Below, in pieces: positions 26,098 through 35,496 of a stretch of DNA of 64,000 nucleotides (its first letter is position 1; the number at the start of each line of letters is the position of its first letter). The notes beneath the pieces are model-generated. The model did not search any database. It saw nothing but the letters and a program-made list of their open reading frames with translations, and was not told the origin of the DNA. Position numbers and translations under genes: made by a program. Origin of the DNA: Perlucidibaca sp. (GTDB taxonomy: Bacteria; Pseudomonadota; Gammaproteobacteria; Pseudomonadales; Moraxellaceae); NCBI GenBank assembly GCA_023265995.1, contig JAHFSA010000001.1:124001-188000 (forward strand), given 5' to 3'.

Positions 26098-27117
26098 TTA
26101 CAATCTGCTTATTGCCTTATGAACATACTGCGATTCCAGTGTCCTGACATGAAGAATGGCGCCCTCAATTTCACGAATGGGAAACAAATCCGACTCCGAC
26201 GCCATCTTAAGTAATGCTGCCAGACCCGACCAGGCCGCAGCTGAACGCTGCATCAGCTCCACCAGTTTCGCAGCCCGCACGGCTGGCAGCATCTCGCCGG
26301 CCTCAAGCAGAAACTCGGCATACATCGTCCTGAAACCACCACCACCGGTACCACGCTTTTCAATCACCTGATAAGCAAAACGCAACAACCAGCGCCAGTT
26401 GTCATTTGCCTGCCACTGAGGCAGCGATGCGATCCAGGTATCCAGTGCGGCCAGACCGCTATACGGCCCGCCGTTTGCCAGTGCACGGGCATTATCAATA
26501 ATGGCGTCTCCCACCCGCTCCGCACTGACTTCCACCTTCAACGACTGCGGGGCAAACAGGCTTCCGTAATGAATAAATGGCGGCGAGGTTGAAAAGCGTG
26601 CATCAGCAAGATTGGTTGCCGGCACAGGGATCAATCCGGGACGCTCAGTATCACTGACCAACACTTCGTCACGTGCTTCATCCAGCTGCCATGCGACAAT
26701 GGCATGACCCGGAAAATGGGTTTTACTTCCGAAATAGGGCAAGTGGTAAATGTCGGTGAGCAGCAATGCAGGCACGCCATCACGCAACGCCTGATGCAAG
26801 TCATTTGTTGCCGCGCCCTTATCCGGATAGCTTGACCATGCAAACGGCACACCCAGTGTGTGAAAGACTTTTTCCTCAAAGCCCATTGAACGCACGTGAA
26901 CAATGAATGGAGTGGCGGAATCAGGAATCTCCACGTAGGTGATACCCAGCCCGGCACCCAGCCCGAAGCAAAACGCCTCGGTCATCTCAAGTCCATGATA
27001 CTCCAGCAGATCGCGTATCGCCGAGCTGCCGCAATGGACACCAGTCCTGTGGCAGTACTGCCTGACCGGCGCAGCACTGCTGACGTCAGACTCCATCTCT
27101 GTGTCGGTCACCTTCAT
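26098..27117 (-). CDS. BtrH N-terminal-domain protein (DUF4872-type)
   Basis: A 339-residue protein resembling BtrH, the acyltransferase that moves a gamma-glutamyl-aminobutyryl group from carrier protein to butirosin, and its cysteine-protease-like relatives. The N-terminal part has GVHCGSSAIRDLLEYHGLEM, with the Cys-Gly-Ser of the active-site region, and EAFCFGLGAGLGITY; a histidine lies in GHAIVAW. The C-terminal half is helical. The ATG overlaps the stop of the upstream metal-dependent hydrolase (TGATG). It probably transfers or cleaves an acyl group on a CoA or carrier intermediate; this is inference. Confidence 0.8.
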   Translation of the reverse strand: MKVTDTEMESDVSSAAPVRQYCHRTGVHCGSSAIRDLLEYHGLEMTEAFCFGLGAGLGITYVEIPDSATPFIVHVRSMGFEEKVFHTLGVPFAWSSYPDKGAATNDLHQALRDGVPALLLTDIYHLPYFGSKTHFPGHAIVAWQLDEARDEVLVSDTERPGLIPVPATNLADARFSTSPPFIHYGSLFAPQSLKVEVSAERVGDAIIDNARALANGGPYSGLAALDTWIASLPQWQANDNWRWLLRFAYQVIEKRGTGGGGFRTMYAEFLLEAGEMLPAVRAAKLVELMQRSAAAWSGLAALLKMASESDLFPIREIEGAILHVRTLESQYVHKAISRL

Positions 27118-27986
27118 CAAGCCGCCGCCTCCAGATGCTCGCCGTCGTAAACAGCAGCAGAAGCTCGCATCGGATCCCCGTGACGACCATACTCGTCAAG
27201 CCAAGCAGCCACTTTCTCAGGCATCCCGGTTTCCCACGGATGAAAGCCGGGGCGGAACCAGTCAAGAAACTCCGGCATCATGCGGATAAGAATACCTCGG
27301 CGACCATAAAGGCGATTCAAGCCGCGCAGTATCACTCCGGGTTGGCGGGTCACGCCATCCAGCTTCAGCATATTCCAGAACACTGGCGCTACCACCAAAT
27401 GAATCATCAGGGTGCCGACTACCAGAGCCGATACGCGCGTCACATACCCACCGCCCGCCACCGTCTGATAAAGATCGTAAGCCACCGCTTTATGCTCCAC
27501 CTCTTCCACTCCATGCCACAGAAACAAGGCGCGCATTACCGGATCTGCCTCCCGAATCATATCGGAATCTTCCTTGAGCATGGCCTCGCCCAAGGTCGCG
27601 GTGAAGTGCTCAAAGGCGGCCGTCATCGCCAGCTGATATTTTTTCGGAAGGTATTTCTGTGTGGTACGAATAAAACTTCGCAAATTGGCCGTAGCCTTCT
27701 CGACATCAACGCCCTGCCCGGCCATCACCTGGTTGAATCTGTCATGAACTATGCCGTGCTGGCCTTCCTGACGGATAAAATGGCGAATATCGTCACGCAA
27801 ACGCTCATCCGTTACCTGATCCTGAAAGTTGCGAACCGACCGGATAAAGAATCTCTCGCCCTCAGGAAAATGTACCGATAGCGCATCAAAAAAGCGGGTC
27901 AGAACCGGATCACCACCGTTCCAGTGGCGGGGAACGGCCTTAACATCAAAATCAACCTTTCGAGTCTGGATCGGCGTCAAATTCAT
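27117..27986 (-). CDS. Predicted metal-dependent hydrolase (PF10118 type)
   Basis: A 289-residue protein of the ferritin-like 'predicted metal-dependent hydrolase' family. Likely metal ligands are in EGERFFIRSVRNFQ, FIRQEGQHGIVHDRFN (E-x2-H pattern) and LFLWHGVEEVEHKAVAYDLY (H-x3-E-x2-H pattern), with one hydrophobic stretch at about 185-210. First gene of a leftward operon of six or seven genes (hydrolase, BtrH-like, micro-ORF, two thioesterases, CoA ligase, acyl-CoA dehydrogenase). A TetR-type palindrome lies 66 bp upstream. GGAGAG precedes the ATG. A truncated paralogue lies at 14302. Confidence 0.85.
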   Translation of the reverse strand: MNLTPIQTRKVDFDVKAVPRHWNGGDPVLTRFFDALSVHFPEGERFFIRSVRNFQDQVTDERLRDDIRHFIRQEGQHGIVHDRFNQVMAGQGVDVEKATANLRSFIRTTQKYLPKKYQLAMTAAFEHFTATLGEAMLKEDSDMIREADPVMRALFLWHGVEEVEHKAVAYDLYQTVAGGGYVTRVSALVVGTLMIHLVVAPVFWNMLKLDGVTRQPGVILRGLNRLYGRRGILIRMMPEFLDWFRPGFHPWETGMPEKVAAWLDEYGRHGDPMRASAAVYDGEHLEAAA

Positions 27987-28051
27987 AAGTCTCTCCATGA
28001 TGGATTCGGGCCTTGAAAAAGCCTCTTACCAGTCTGATCATTGGACTGTAA

Positions 28052-28067
28052 TTGGTTGACCAACCAA
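28052..28067. promoter_or_regulatory. TetR operator candidate, copy 3
   Basis: TTGGTTG-AC-CAACCAA, identical to the site at 14246-14261, in the promoter region of the six- or seven-gene operon starting at 27986. Confidence 0.65.
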
Positions 28068-28082
28068 ATGTCAATCGGTAAT

Positions 28083-28303
28083 CCCCCCATTTTCCACGGG
28101 GTCCAGAAGTAGAGTTACGCGGCCATGGCCAGCCGCTGTTTCGGGGTGATACCGCCCAAGGCCATGTTCGGGCGTTCGTGATTGTAGGTCCACATCCACT
28201 GCGTCGCGAAGTCCTGCACCTCGGCCAGCTTGTCGAACTCGTATTGCGTCAGCCAGTCGTAGCGCACCGTACGGTTGAAGCGCTCGACATACGCGTTCTG
28301 CTG
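28083..28303 (-). mobile_element. IS3-family element remnant 1 (OrfB 3' end)
   Basis: The C-terminal about 60 codons of an IS3-type OrfB: QNAYVERFNRTVRYDWLTQY, then YNHERPNMALGGITPKQR, containing the catalytic glutamate. The rest is cut off at about 28303 by a second IS3-family fragment. Confidence 0.8.
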
Positions 28304-29638
<1,335 letters not shown>

Positions 29639-29677
29639 TGAACCAAGCCGGGTTTCGTGGAGGCCGTTTCGTTTAAG

Positions 29678-30523
29678 TCAGGCCGCCATGGCCTGACCTG
29701 CTTGCTGCCGGTAGAAGTTTGCCTCAGCTTCTGCCGGCGGGATATCACCCAGTGGCTCCATCAGACGCTTGGTGTTGTACCAGTGAACCCACCGCAATGT
29801 CGCCATCTCGACCGCCTCCCGGCTTTTCCAGGACTGGCGGTGGATGACCTCCGTCTTGTACAGCCCGTTGATGGTTTCGGCCAGTGCATTGTCATAGCTG
29901 TCGCCCTTGCTGCCCACCGAAGGCTCGATACCGGCCTCGGCCAAACGCTCCGTATAGCTGATGGAGACATATTGGCTGCCCCTGTCGCTGTGATGAATCA
30001 GATCGCCTGAACGGTCGAAGCGACGGGCATGCAAGGCCTGCTCCAGCGCATCCAGCACGAAGTCCGTGGTCATGCTACGGCTGACGCGCCAGCCCACGAT
30101 CCGGCGGGCGAACACATCGATCACGAAGGCCACATACAACCAGCCCTGCCAGGTCGAGACGTAGGTGAAGTCCGAGACCCAGAGCTGGTTCGGGCGGTCA
30201 GCTTTGAACTGACGCTGCACACGGTCCAGCGGGCAGATGGCCTTGCCGTCCGGGATCGTCGTCTTGACCACCTTGCCACGGCGGATACCTTCGATCTTGA
30301 GCTGCTTCATCAGGCGAGCCACGGTGCAGCGCGCTGTATAGATGTGTTCACGGCGCAGCTGCTTCCAGACTTTGCGAGCACCATAGCAGGACATGTTCTC
30401 CTCCCAGACGCGCTGGATCTCCGGCATCAGGACCAGGTCGCGCCGGCGGCGTGCCGACAGCCGCTCGGGCTGCCGACATTGCGCGGCATGACGCCGATAG
30501 CCAGACGGGGCGATCTGCAGCAC
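29678..30523 (-). CDS. IS3-family transposase OrfB (integrase core)
   Basis: 281 residues from the first internal ATG; the frame is open further upstream toward OrfA, as expected for a frameshift product. DDE residues are in LWVSDFTYVSTWQGW, LIHHSDRGSQY and NALAETINGLYKTEV. No interruption is visible, so the element may be functional. Confidence 0.87.
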   Translation of the reverse strand: MLQIAPSGYRRHAAQCRQPERLSARRRRDLVLMPEIQRVWEENMSCYGARKVWKQLRREHIYTARCTVARLMKQLKIEGIRRGKVVKTTIPDGKAICPLDRVQRQFKADRPNQLWVSDFTYVSTWQGWLYVAFVIDVFARRIVGWRVSRSMTTDFVLDALEQALHARRFDRSGDLIHHSDRGSQYVSISYTERLAEAGIEPSVGSKGDSYDNALAETINGLYKTEVIHRQSWKSREAVEMATLRWVHWYNTKRLMEPLGDIPPAEAEANFYRQQAGQAMAA

Positions 30524-30576
30524 GCGGCAGATCGGCTCGACCCCGAAACGGTCACGATGCTTGTCGACGAATGCCT

Positions 30577-30900
30577 TCAGCTCTTGATGCGGCGGTCGAG
30601 CTCCGCCTGGGAGAAAAACGCGCTGGCCAGCTTGAGGATCTCGTTGGCGCGACGCAGTTCACGAACTTCGCGCTCGAGCTCCTTGATGCGCTGGCGCTCC
30701 TCGGTGGTCGGGCCGGGAATGACGCCGGCATCGGTCTGCTGACGCCGAACCCAGCCGTGCAGGGTCTGGGGAACGCAGCCGATCTTGGGTGCTATCGATT
30801 CGATCGCAGCCCATTCCGAGGGGTAGTCATCACGGTGCTCCATGACCATGCGAACGGCACGATCACGGACTTCGGGGGAGTAGCTGTTGGATTTCTTCAT
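30577..30900 (-). CDS. IS3-family transposase OrfA
   Basis: A 107-residue helix-turn-helix protein ([36 protein letters not shown]) with a coiled-coil tail ([20 protein letters not shown]) ending [19 protein letters not shown] precedes the ATG. Its end overlaps the OrfB frame; a run of T residues in the SAFFS codons is a possible -1 slippage site giving the OrfAB fusion. Confidence 0.9.
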   Translation of the reverse strand: MKKSNSYSPEVRDRAVRMVMEHRDDYPSEWAAIESIAPKIGCVPQTLHGWVRRQQTDAGVIPGPTTEERQRIKELEREVRELRRANEILKLASAFFSQAELDRRIKS

Positions 30901-31015
30901 GCCTCATTCTCTCAAGAGTTGAGGCCACCACGAAACCCGGCTTGATTCAATCGTGGTCTGGAAAATCCCTTTCCGTGAGAAGACAACGATCGCCTCGTCC
31001 ATTCTTGTCTTTCCG

Positions 31016-31834
31016 TTATGACGATACGCCCGCAAACTTGGTGGTGCCATCCAGCTTGCGGTGAATCAGCGACACCAGCGTCAGGATGTCCAGTGCGTCC
31101 TGCTCGGACATAGGCCAATTCATTTTGGGTGCGTGGGCCAGCGGATTGCGCACAGCGCCGAACAGGCCGATCAGCAGGTTAGCAAAGCCTTTCTGCTCGC
31201 TTTTTTCAGACTCAGTGGCAAGCGGCCCCAAGGCGAGAACAGGCTGCTGGCCTGCGAATGCCTTGTTCACCAATTCCGCGCCATCACCGTTCAGACCCGA
31301 CAATAAGCGAATCCGCTCGGCAACACCCTTCGTGGCCTCGAAAACGGCGTGGAAGTAGTTTTCATCCAGCAACTCAGCACGGCAATAGCTCAGTACCTCC
31401 GCATGCACTGCGCGACTTTCCAGCACAGCTTTGAGGCGACCGACACGAGCGCGAGCCGCATTGAGCGTCATTACCTTGTCAGCATATCCAACTTTGCCGT
31501 CTTCACGCACGTAGAAACCCGAAAAGGCCAGAACGACACTAAGCTCATCGCGGAGCCAAGAAAATTTCACCGGATCGCCAACGTAGTTCACTGGGTTCAT
31601 CGCGCGGTTGATAAACATAATCAGGTGGTTGCCGACTTGATGTTGGTTTTGCACGCCAGCCAGTGCATTGAACAGCCGCTTCCACTTGGTCATACCGGGC
31701 GAGATGTCAGTAACTTTCATCTCCTGCAGCAATCGCTCAATTTGGGTACCGCTTAGACCACGATCCGTATCAGCCAAGACACGGCAAGCCGCTTCAAGGT
31801 GTTGGGAACTGAATGGGGTAATCCGCGTCGCCAA
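31016..31834 (-). CDS. TIGR02391 (Ymh)-type HEPN protein
   Basis: A 272-residue protein whose C-terminal third carries FANLLIGLFGAVRNPLAHAP, then SEQDALDILTLVSLIHRKLD. This is the conserved end of the TIGR02391/Ymh family. RNPLAH fits the Rx4H/RNxxxH ribonuclease motif of HEPN domains, which are common in abortive-infection and toxin systems. It sits alone between an IS3 element and a DUF6933-like gene. RNase function and a defence role are inferred. Confidence 0.75.
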   Translation of the reverse strand: MATRITPFSSQHLEAACRVLADTDRGLSGTQIERLLQEMKVTDISPGMTKWKRLFNALAGVQNQHQVGNHLIMFINRAMNPVNYVGDPVKFSWLRDELSVVLAFSGFYVREDGKVGYADKVMTLNAARARVGRLKAVLESRAVHAEVLSYCRAELLDENYFHAVFEATKGVAERIRLLSGLNGDGAELVNKAFAGQQPVLALGPLATESEKSEQKGFANLLIGLFGAVRNPLAHAPKMNWPMSEQDALDILTLVSLIHRKLDGTTKFAGVSS

Positions 31835-31935
31835 TTACTATCTCCTCGCGAAGCATCAGGCTGTGTAGTGCCCTACCGATCTCGCCGCATGCATCAAATG
31901 ATGCATGAACTCTCCCTGCATGACTTCGTAGCCTT

Positions 31936-32460
31936 CTAACCCATGACCTCATCCCGGAAACGCTGGTCTGGCCAGAAGGTCACATTCCGCCCCTCAACCT
32001 TCTGCCCCGCCGGCCGGTACTGCAGCAGCTTGTGTGAGAGCGCCTGCCAGGCGGGCAAGCTGTGGGGCAAATAGTCGGCCTCATCTGACCAATCGAAAAA
32101 TTCGATACCCTGGCGGATATGGGACTGGATGCTGCGGTTGATCCCGCCGACGTAGGTGATAGCGTCGGGCAGCTCTCTTTCCAGCCAGCCCTGTACCAGA
32201 TCCCCTGGCAACTGCATCGCAGCCCCCGTATCACGCACCAGCTCTCTGAGCAGGTCAGGCAGGTGGGGAAACTCCGACTTGCGGAGGTTGGGCACAAACC
32301 ATCCCATGCGCGTGCGCTCGTGCATGGCCACGACCAGATTGCTGCGATGACGCCTGACAACATGGAAGGCCCAGGTCGCATCTGCCCCAAGCCCCTTCTC
32401 TGGGGACACCAGCTTTCCCAGCATGGCGGCATAGTCTGCCGTGCAGGCAATCATGGTCAT
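31936..32460 (-). CDS. DUF6933-like protein
   Basis: A 174-residue soluble protein that begins MTMIACTADYAAMLGKLVSP and has a central VVRRHRSNLVVAMHERTRMG and WLERELPDAITYVGGINRSI. The pattern (a TK-like beginning followed by a short helical domain) recalls DUF6933 proteins, which have no known function and are common on mobile elements. It lies 100 bp from the HEPN-type gene on the same strand, so the two could be transcribed together, although no overlap supports a strict pair. Confidence 0.55.
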   Translation of the reverse strand: MTMIACTADYAAMLGKLVSPEKGLGADATWAFHVVRRHRSNLVVAMHERTRMGWFVPNLRKSEFPHLPDLLRELVRDTGAAMQLPGDLVQGWLERELPDAITYVGGINRSIQSHIRQGIEFFDWSDEADYLPHSLPAWQALSHKLLQYRPAGQKVEGRNVTFWPDQRFRDEVMG

Positions 32461-32675
32461 CAGCGCTTCACTCGGTTGAACTGGCCACTCATTCGCAAGC
32501 CGTCTTAATCAGACAAATTTGACCCGCAAACCAGCCGGCAGATACCAAATCCTTGTCCTGTGTAACACAAAGACACAAGACAAGCCCGGCGACAACACTA
32601 TTATTTCTTATATAACAAGTATTTACATATATTTCGCATGGATATTCTACCCGTCTGGGCAGAAGGAAGGACAGC

Positions 32676-33590
32676 ATGGAGTTGCGTCACCTGCGGTACT
32701 TTGTCGCCGTTGCCGAGGAGCTACATTTTCAACGCGCCGCCAGGCGCCTCCACATAGAGCAGTCCCCGCTCTCGCGAGCCATCAAGGATCTCGAAAACAA
32801 GCTGGGCGTCCGCCTGCTGGAACGCACAACCCGCAGCACCAAGATCACCAAGGCCGGCCAGATATTCCTGATGGAAGCACGCCGGATACTGGCCTCGGTG
32901 GAGCAAGCCCAATCGGCCATCCAGTCCGCTGCCTTAGGCTACTCACAGCAGCTGCGCATCGCCCTGACCGAAGGCGTGCCCATGCAGCGCGTGACCGCTC
33001 TGGTCGCCAAGCAGCGACGCATGAACGAGGAGCTGGATATCCGGCTCTATGAAATGTCGCCAACCCGAATACTGCAGGCAGTGCAGTCGCAGGAGGTCGA
33101 TCTCGGACTCGCGCTGCAGGGGTTCGAAGAACACCCCGGCATCACGTCATCCAGCCTCTGGCACGACGGCCTGTGCGCCCTGCTCCCGGCGACTCACCAC
33201 ATGTCACGCGGCAAGTCTTTCTCGCTGACCGAGCTGACCCACTACCCGCTGATCCTGCCGGCAGCGCGTGGCTCAAATTCCGTGCATCAGCAAATTCATC
33301 GTCTGGTGCGGCAGCACAACCGGGCGGTGAACATCGTCCAGCTCACCGACAGCGTCAGCCTGATGCTCAGTCTCGTGAAAGCCGGCCTGGGTGTCGGCTT
33401 CGCCACTCAGGCGCAACTGCGTGGACATGACAACCCTGAAATCGTGGTCAGGACGCTGGACGGGATGGCACCAGTGATCACCACCCACATGCTGCATCAC
33501 GCCGAGCATCTGCCTGATACGGTGCTGCCCTTCATGAAGCTGCTGGAGGACGATGAGCCGGACCTGTTGCCGGAAACCTCTCTGTGCTGA
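32676..33590 (+). CDS. LysR-family transcriptional regulator
   Basis: A 304-residue regulator: winged helix-turn-helix MELRHLRYFVAVAEELHFQR with SPLSRAIKDLENKLGVRLLE, then a LysR substrate-binding domain. GAAGGAAGG precedes the ATG. A LysR gene beside the trb cluster is a usual feature of Tn4371-type ICEs. The AT-rich promoter region (32521-32675) includes an inverted repeat, CTTGTC at 32552-32557 and GACAAG at 32579-32584, that may be its operator. Target genes unknown. Confidence 0.92.
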   Translation: MELRHLRYFVAVAEELHFQRAARRLHIEQSPLSRAIKDLENKLGVRLLERTTRSTKITKAGQIFLMEARRILASVEQAQSAIQSAALGYSQQLRIALTEGVPMQRVTALVAKQRRMNEELDIRLYEMSPTRILQAVQSQEVDLGLALQGFEEHPGITSSSLWHDGLCALLPATHHMSRGKSFSLTELTHYPLILPAARGSNSVHQQIHRLVRQHNRAVNIVQLTDSVSLMLSLVKAGLGVGFATQAQLRGHDNPEIVVRTLDGMAPVITTHMLHHAEHLPDTVLPFMKLLEDDEPDLLPETSLC

Positions 33591-33677
33591 ACCTGTCGTA
33601 GCCAGTGCGGACAGCAGGGACTGGATCATTGATCCCCAGTTGATGCAGGCAAACAAATCGCCACGCAGGCTCAATCC

Positions 33678-33839
33678 ATGAGCCTGCCCTATCCGATCAT
33701 CAAGCCTCGAAAGGTACTGACGGAGGCATGCGCAATGGGAACCTTCCTGCTGATCATGGTGATCCTGTTCCCCCGCTTCACGCTGGGGACACTGGGCGCG
33801 ATGCTCTACATGTTCTTTCGTGATCTGAACAAGAGCTGA
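33678..33839 (+). CDS. Small hypothetical membrane protein (53 residues)
   Basis: A frame encoding MSLPYPIIKPRKVLTEACAM, then a single hydrophobic stretch (GTFLLIMVILFPRFTLGTLG) and a charged end. It lies just after the LysR gene, on the same strand, and ends 5 bases before the convergent AbiEii gene's stop. No good ribosome site. The composition argues for a real one-helix membrane protein. Function unknown. Confidence 0.5.
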   Translation: MSLPYPIIKPRKVLTEACAMGTFLLIMVILFPRFTLGTLGAMLYMFFRDLNKS

Positions 33840-33843
33840 GCCA

Positions 33844-34761
33844 TCAAGCCAACAGAGCTGACGCCCCATAACGGCGTACCAAACGCTCCAGCGCCCCGAA
33901 TGCATCCTGAAAGGTGATGGCATTCTCGGGGCTCGCATAACTCACCTGACGCACAAATTGCTCGTACTCGGCGAACCACAGCGGATCAGAGCTCAAGCGC
34001 TTCAACATTTCTTCAAAACGCTCCCGTGGGTCGACTGGCGCCAGCCCTCTTCCACGACTACTGTCTGCCAGTACGTTGGCATGGACCATCCGGGTGAATA
34101 CCGCATCATCCATGATCAGATGCTCCAGTGCCGCCAAGTCATGCATGTGCCGCACGACCGCAGGATCATCATCAGCGGCTTCACGATCTCGAGTACAGGC
34201 CCGCCAAGCCAACGCACTCAGCTTGTCAGCCGCCGTTTCAAGGGGGTCAACACACGGGAAAGCGGCTACCTCAGGGATGGCCTGCTGGGCCTGGGACACA
34301 AAGGACTGCAGTGGCCTATCAACGGCAGGCAGCAAAGGTGCCTCGAAGCGCATCTCCATCCGCAAATGAGGGCGCTGACCGGGGCCGACAGGAAAAAGGG
34401 TCTGGTACTCGAAGTTCGCTTGGAAGAACTTGCTGCCATCAGCGACCAGCGGAGGCTCACTCAAGGCGAAACCACCACCCTCCAATGTCGATATCACCCG
34501 TTTCCTGTAAGCGCTCATCAGCTGCTTGCGCGGGGCATCTCCAGGGATGATTACCTTGAAATCAATGTCCTCAGAAAAGCGACTGATCAGTTGCCAGCCC
34601 TTGGAGAGCGCGGTGCCGCCCGAGAAAACGGGCGTGGCCTCGCCATGATCCATCTCGGCCAGCAGGCCAAGCGCCTTGATTACCTGCCAGTCTTTTTCGA
34701 TGAAACCGGGGTGTGTACCCAGTTCGATGGCAATTGCCTCGACGAGCGCCTGATCAAGCAC
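33844..34761 (-). CDS. AbiEii-type nucleotidyltransferase toxin (second module)
   Basis: A 305-residue AbiEii/AbiGii family protein with VFSGGTALSKGWQLISRFSE then DIDFKVI at about 47-75, the nucleotidyltransferase core, and EKDWQVIKALGLL before it. It is only distantly similar to the copy at 8850. Its start overlaps the end of the antitoxin gene by 8 bases. The module sits between the LysR gene and the trb cluster, a variable site of this ICE backbone. Confidence 0.85.
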   Translation of the reverse strand: MLDQALVEAIAIELGTHPGFIEKDWQVIKALGLLAEMDHGEATPVFSGGTALSKGWQLISRFSEDIDFKVIIPGDAPRKQLMSAYRKRVISTLEGGGFALSEPPLVADGSKFFQANFEYQTLFPVGPGQRPHLRMEMRFEAPLLPAVDRPLQSFVSQAQQAIPEVAAFPCVDPLETAADKLSALAWRACTRDREAADDDPAVVRHMHDLAALEHLIMDDAVFTRMVHANVLADSSRGRGLAPVDPRERFEEMLKRLSSDPLWFAEYEQFVRQVSYASPENAITFQDAFGALERLVRRYGASALLA

Positions 34762-35158
34762 GCTCGTAACTCAGGGAAATCCCGTTGTAGCCCAGCTTGC
34801 GACGCAACCGCCCCTGAACAGCCACAACACGTCCGGTCGGAACCTGAGTCGTTTTGCCAGCGCTGTAGTCCTGCTCCAGTCGGGTAGGCATGGTTTTGTA
34901 GCCCAGCCGAACCACTGCCTCAGTCAACGTGGCCAGCCCTTTGGGTGGTACCGGCCTGCCACTGATCGGGCTTTTGACCGCACGCGCATAGACGCCATAG
35001 CCGATCTTGATCAGCTGCCCCTTTTCAATCAGCTTGCGTAGACCACGTCCAACCTGGTCGTATCCACCCAGATCTTCAAAATCGGCGCGCAGGAACACAT
35101 CGCCTCGCTTGCGGGCGATACGCTTCTCCAAACGGGTCTCAAGGGTCATGGTGCCCAT
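34754..35158 (-). CDS. AbiEi-type winged-helix antitoxin (DUF6088-like)
   Basis: About 134 residues with an N-terminal winged helix (RKRGDVFLRADFEDLGGYDQ, then RKLIEKGQLIKIGYGVYARA). First gene of the AbiE pair, overlapping the toxin gene. The start is uncertain between two nearby ATGs (35158 and 35149), neither with a clear ribosome site. It presumably represses the operon and counters the toxin. Confidence 0.7.
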   Translation of the reverse strand: MGTMTLETRLEKRIARKRGDVFLRADFEDLGGYDQVGRGLRKLIEKGQLIKIGYGVYARAVKSPISGRPVPPKGLATLTEAVVRLGYKTMPTRLEQDYSAGKTTQVPTGRVVAVQGRLRRKLGYNGISLSYERA

Positions 35159-35271
35159 TTTGACAGCCTGCCTACTTATTGATAGTGCCAACATACGACA
35201 TCATCTCGCGAAATCACCATGCCAGGCAATAGCTTGCATGCTACTAATGCTTTCACTTGAGGAGAGAGAAA

Positions 35272-35496
35272 TCACGCTGCGTGGCCTCCCCTCGCACTTT
35301 TCTTGAACCCCCGATCCCGCGCCATGAACGCCTCCAGCATGTGCGGGATCAGTGCCGTGGCATCGACGGCATCGCCCCAGGTCTGGCTGTGCAGCTCGGC
35401 ATAGCGGTCGAGCTGCTGCTTCAGCTCTGTGGTCAGCATGATCGTCAGCTTTACCGCCTCCGTCTTGGGCAACGGCCCTAATCTCAGGGTTGTCAT
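35272..35496 (-). CDS. DUF2274 conjugation-associated protein
   Basis: A 74-residue protein, TLRLGPLPKTEAVKLTIMLT, then a helical part ending LIPHMLEAFMARDRGFKK. It is the last gene of the trb operon, overlapping trbI by 4 bases. DUF2274 genes are found at exactly this position in trb-type clusters. Role unknown; the N-terminal strand and following helices suggest a ribbon-helix-helix-like regulator. Confidence 0.8.
   Translation of the reverse strand: MTTLRLGPLPKTEAVKLTIMLTTELKQQLDRYAELHSQTWGDAVDATALIPHMLEAFMARDRGFKKSARGGHAA

Larger units (their letters stand above)
29639..30949 (-). mobile_element. Complete IS3-family element
   Basis: A 1.31-kb element with near-perfect terminal repeats: TGAACCAAGCCGGGTTTCGT at 29639 and TGAATCAAGCCGGGTTTCGT on the other strand ending at 30949. 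It carries OrfA and OrfB on the minus strand. No direct repeat flanks it: the left side is IS256 sequence, but the right side is not, so DNA to the right was rearranged after insertion. Confidence 0.9.
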
